Source of the DNA: Bacteroidota bacterium
GTDB lineage: Bacteria; Bacteroidota; Bacteroidia; Chitinophagales; Chitinophagaceae
NCBI GenBank assembly: GCA_023412975.1
Contig: JAEZRB010000078.1
Location: 1 to 15,584 of the forward strand
Reading direction: 5' to 3'
DNA length: 15,584 nucleotides
Shown: positions 14,461 through 15,584 of the stretch, piece by piece
How positions within the stretch are numbered: the first letter of the stretch is position 1
Layout of the letters: the number at the start of each line of letters is the position of its first letter
The notes under the pieces: model-generated
Told to the model about the DNA's origin: nothing
Database searches by the model: none
Seen by the model: only the letters and a program-made list of their open reading frames with translations
Position numbers and translations under genes: made by a program

Positions 14461-15273
14461 TTATTTTAGTTGATATGCAACAACGGTTTTTGCAAAAAAC
14501 GTCGGAACGTAAACAATTTTTTTGACAGGATCATAACCAATATCCGCGGTATTGATCTTTTGCTGGTGTGTTTCAAGTAGCGACACCACACGCCCGTCAG
14601 CATATACATACCAAATATATCCCGGCCAGGCCGATACAATATAATCTCCATTGCCGATTGGTTCAATACCATCACCACCTTCGGGTAATTCAGCAATCGG
14701 TGTGATCTTTTTGTCCGTGGATGCTTTTACCAGTGATTTGCCAGAGGCGATGACAAGTCCGTCCTCTACGGCTTTGAGCCCGTTAACGCCTTTCATGTCT
14801 TCCAGGAACAAAGAGGCGGCATCGTTTTCTATCTTCCAGATCTTTGCGTTCCTTGAATCCGATACATAGACCACGCCTTTACTGTCGATGGTGATATCGT
14901 TTAGGCCGGTAGCTCCCTCAATGGCGATCTTTTTTTCGACCTGTCCTTTCGCGATATCTATCACCACTACGTCGGACAGATCAGCCACATACAGCCGGTT
15001 CCCGTTTTGTCCCATACCCTTCGGCGCACTGAGACCAGTGACCCAGTCGGCCTTATAATTTTTCCCGTCCGCACCAAGCAGCGCTATGCCGCCTTTACCA
15101 TCGGCATCCCAGGGTCCGCCGTCAATCAGCGATACATACAGTTTTCCATCGATGGCCAAAACCGATTCGGGTATTGCAACAACTGAATCGGTTTCCCACA
15201 ATTTCTGCAACTTTGGTTGTGAAGTTGCATAACTGAACATGCAAACAACAATGAGTGTTAGTATTATTTTCAT
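14461..15273 (-). CDS. SMP-30/gluconolactonase-like beta-propeller, exported
   Basis: The 270-aa product has a signal peptide (residues 1-18, MKIILTLIVVCMFSYATS) and then a six-bladed-propeller pattern. Blades are visible as PESVLAIDGKLYVSLIDG (35-52), GLSAPKGMGQNGNRLYVADL (80-99), GLNDITIDSKGVVYVSDS (123-140), a VNGLKAVEDGLVIASG repeat, and a final TADIGYDPVKKIVYVPTF. E36, N125 and D139 sit where SMP-30 family members bind a divalent metal, so lactonase-type activity is possible but not shown. The frame stays open 17 codons further upstream, to an ATG at 15324; I chose 15273 because only it gives a clean N-terminal signal. It is followed by the 18-bp palindrome. It may act on sugar lactones and so complement the oxidoreductase operon, but it is 6 kb away and the link is speculative. 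Confidence 0.82.
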   Translation of the reverse strand: MKIILTLIVVCMFSYATSQPKLQKLWETDSVVAIPESVLAIDGKLYVSLIDGGPWDADGKGGIALLGADGKNYKADWVTGLSAPKGMGQNGNRLYVADLSDVVVIDIAKGQVEKKIAIEGATGLNDITIDSKGVVYVSDSRNAKIWKIENDAASLFLEDMKGVNGLKAVEDGLVIASGKSLVKASTDKKITPIAELPEGGDGIEPIGNGDYIVSAWPGYIWYVYADGRVVSLLETHQQKINTADIGYDPVKKIVYVPTFFAKTVVAYQLK

Positions 15274-15499
15274 ATAATGATTGATTAAATTATGTCTTAC
15301 AAATATGTCGATCCTCTTCGGCATCTCACTGCATTTTGCACCACGACCTGCACCTTTTATAACTGTAACTAATTATCTTTGAAAGGACGCAAAAACCGGG
15401 CCCTGAAAATATCATTTGGGGTTTGCTGATCAAACTTAAGCATGAATGCCCGGTTGACCCGATTTTGAATAAAATATTTGCTGCAGAAAATCAATTTTA
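15274..15499. other. Divergent promoter region
   Basis: These 226 bases lie between the minus-strand beta-propeller gene and the plus-strand gene at the right edge. No strong TAnnTTTG with a paired upstream TTG is seen. CATATTTG on the minus strand (15300-15307) is one mismatch from the -7 consensus. Confidence 0.35.
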
Positions 15500-15584
15500 A
15501 TGAGAAAAGTTTTTTTATGGGTTCCATGCCTGTTTCTCGGCTGGGCATTGATCGTTTCCTGGCAGAGCGACCAGGACGTAATGG
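15500..15584 (+). CDS. Exported protein, first 28 codons only
   Basis: ATG at 15500 opens MRKVFLWVPCLFLGWALIVS followed by WQSDQDVM and runs off the window. A basic start followed by a hydrophobic core is a signal peptide; Cys10 is too early in the core to be a convincing lipobox. Too little is present to name a family. The gene is divergent from the beta-propeller gene. Confidence 0.5.
   Translation, partial: MRKVFLWVPCLFLGWALIVSWQSDQDVM

Overview
The window looks like chromosomal DNA of a Bacteroidota bacterium, most likely of the Chitinophagaceae type. This is inferred from secretion signals ending in -AQ or in a relaxed lipobox Cys, starts mostly without a Shine-Dalgarno sequence, -7 motifs of the form TAnnTTTG, Tat-exported Gfo/Idh/MocA and DUF1080 sugar enzymes, and intergenic short inverted repeats. 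There are no tRNA, rRNA, CRISPR, phage or transposase genes. Most of the window is ordinary accessory metabolism; the unusual parts are gene remnants and intergenic repeats.

Layout, left to right. (1) The 3' end of a TRIC/UPF0126 channel gene with a small terminator (1-338). (2) A 570-aa secreted protein of unknown function (385-2097), followed by a short stretch resembling a second TRIC tail. (3) A DUF4440 lipoprotein (2283-2759). (4) A decaying stretch: an N-terminal scrap of a Tat-exported molybdopterin oxidoreductase (2886-3068), an intact lipoprotein-type ABM monooxygenase (3116-3505), and a ring-cleaving-dioxygenase/glyoxalase gene interrupted by one in-frame TAA (3549-4484). (5) An inverted array of 7-bp units that can form a 35-position stem (4492-4605). 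(6) A three-gene periplasmic sugar operon (4665-8486): a double-DUF1080 protein, a Tat-exported Gfo/Idh/MocA oxidoreductase and a DUF6807 (PmoA-like) protein. (7) An 850-aa probable surface lipoprotein of unknown function (8739-11291). (8) A bidirectional terminator between convergent genes, then a KPN_02809-type zinc metallopeptidase on the minus strand (11458-12303). (9) A divergent GNAT acetyltransferase (12641-13195). (10) A DinB-like protein (13573-14082) and an SMP-30-like beta-propeller (14461-15273), both minus strand, separated by repeat-rich noncoding DNA. (11) The first 28 codons of an exported protein at the right edge.

How the genes work together. The clearest functional unit is 4665-8486. 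Gfo/Idh/MocA enzymes oxidise sugars, and DUF1080 proteins act on 3-keto-glycosides, so oxidation followed by cleavage of a glycoside in the periplasm is the natural reading; the DUF6807 partner has no firmly known activity. The other genes look like independent single-gene units. The best leads are the inverted 7-bp array, the single-codon lesion in the glyoxalase gene, the duplicated TRIC tail, the diverged inverted-repeat family, and the uncharacterised 850-aa lipoprotein.
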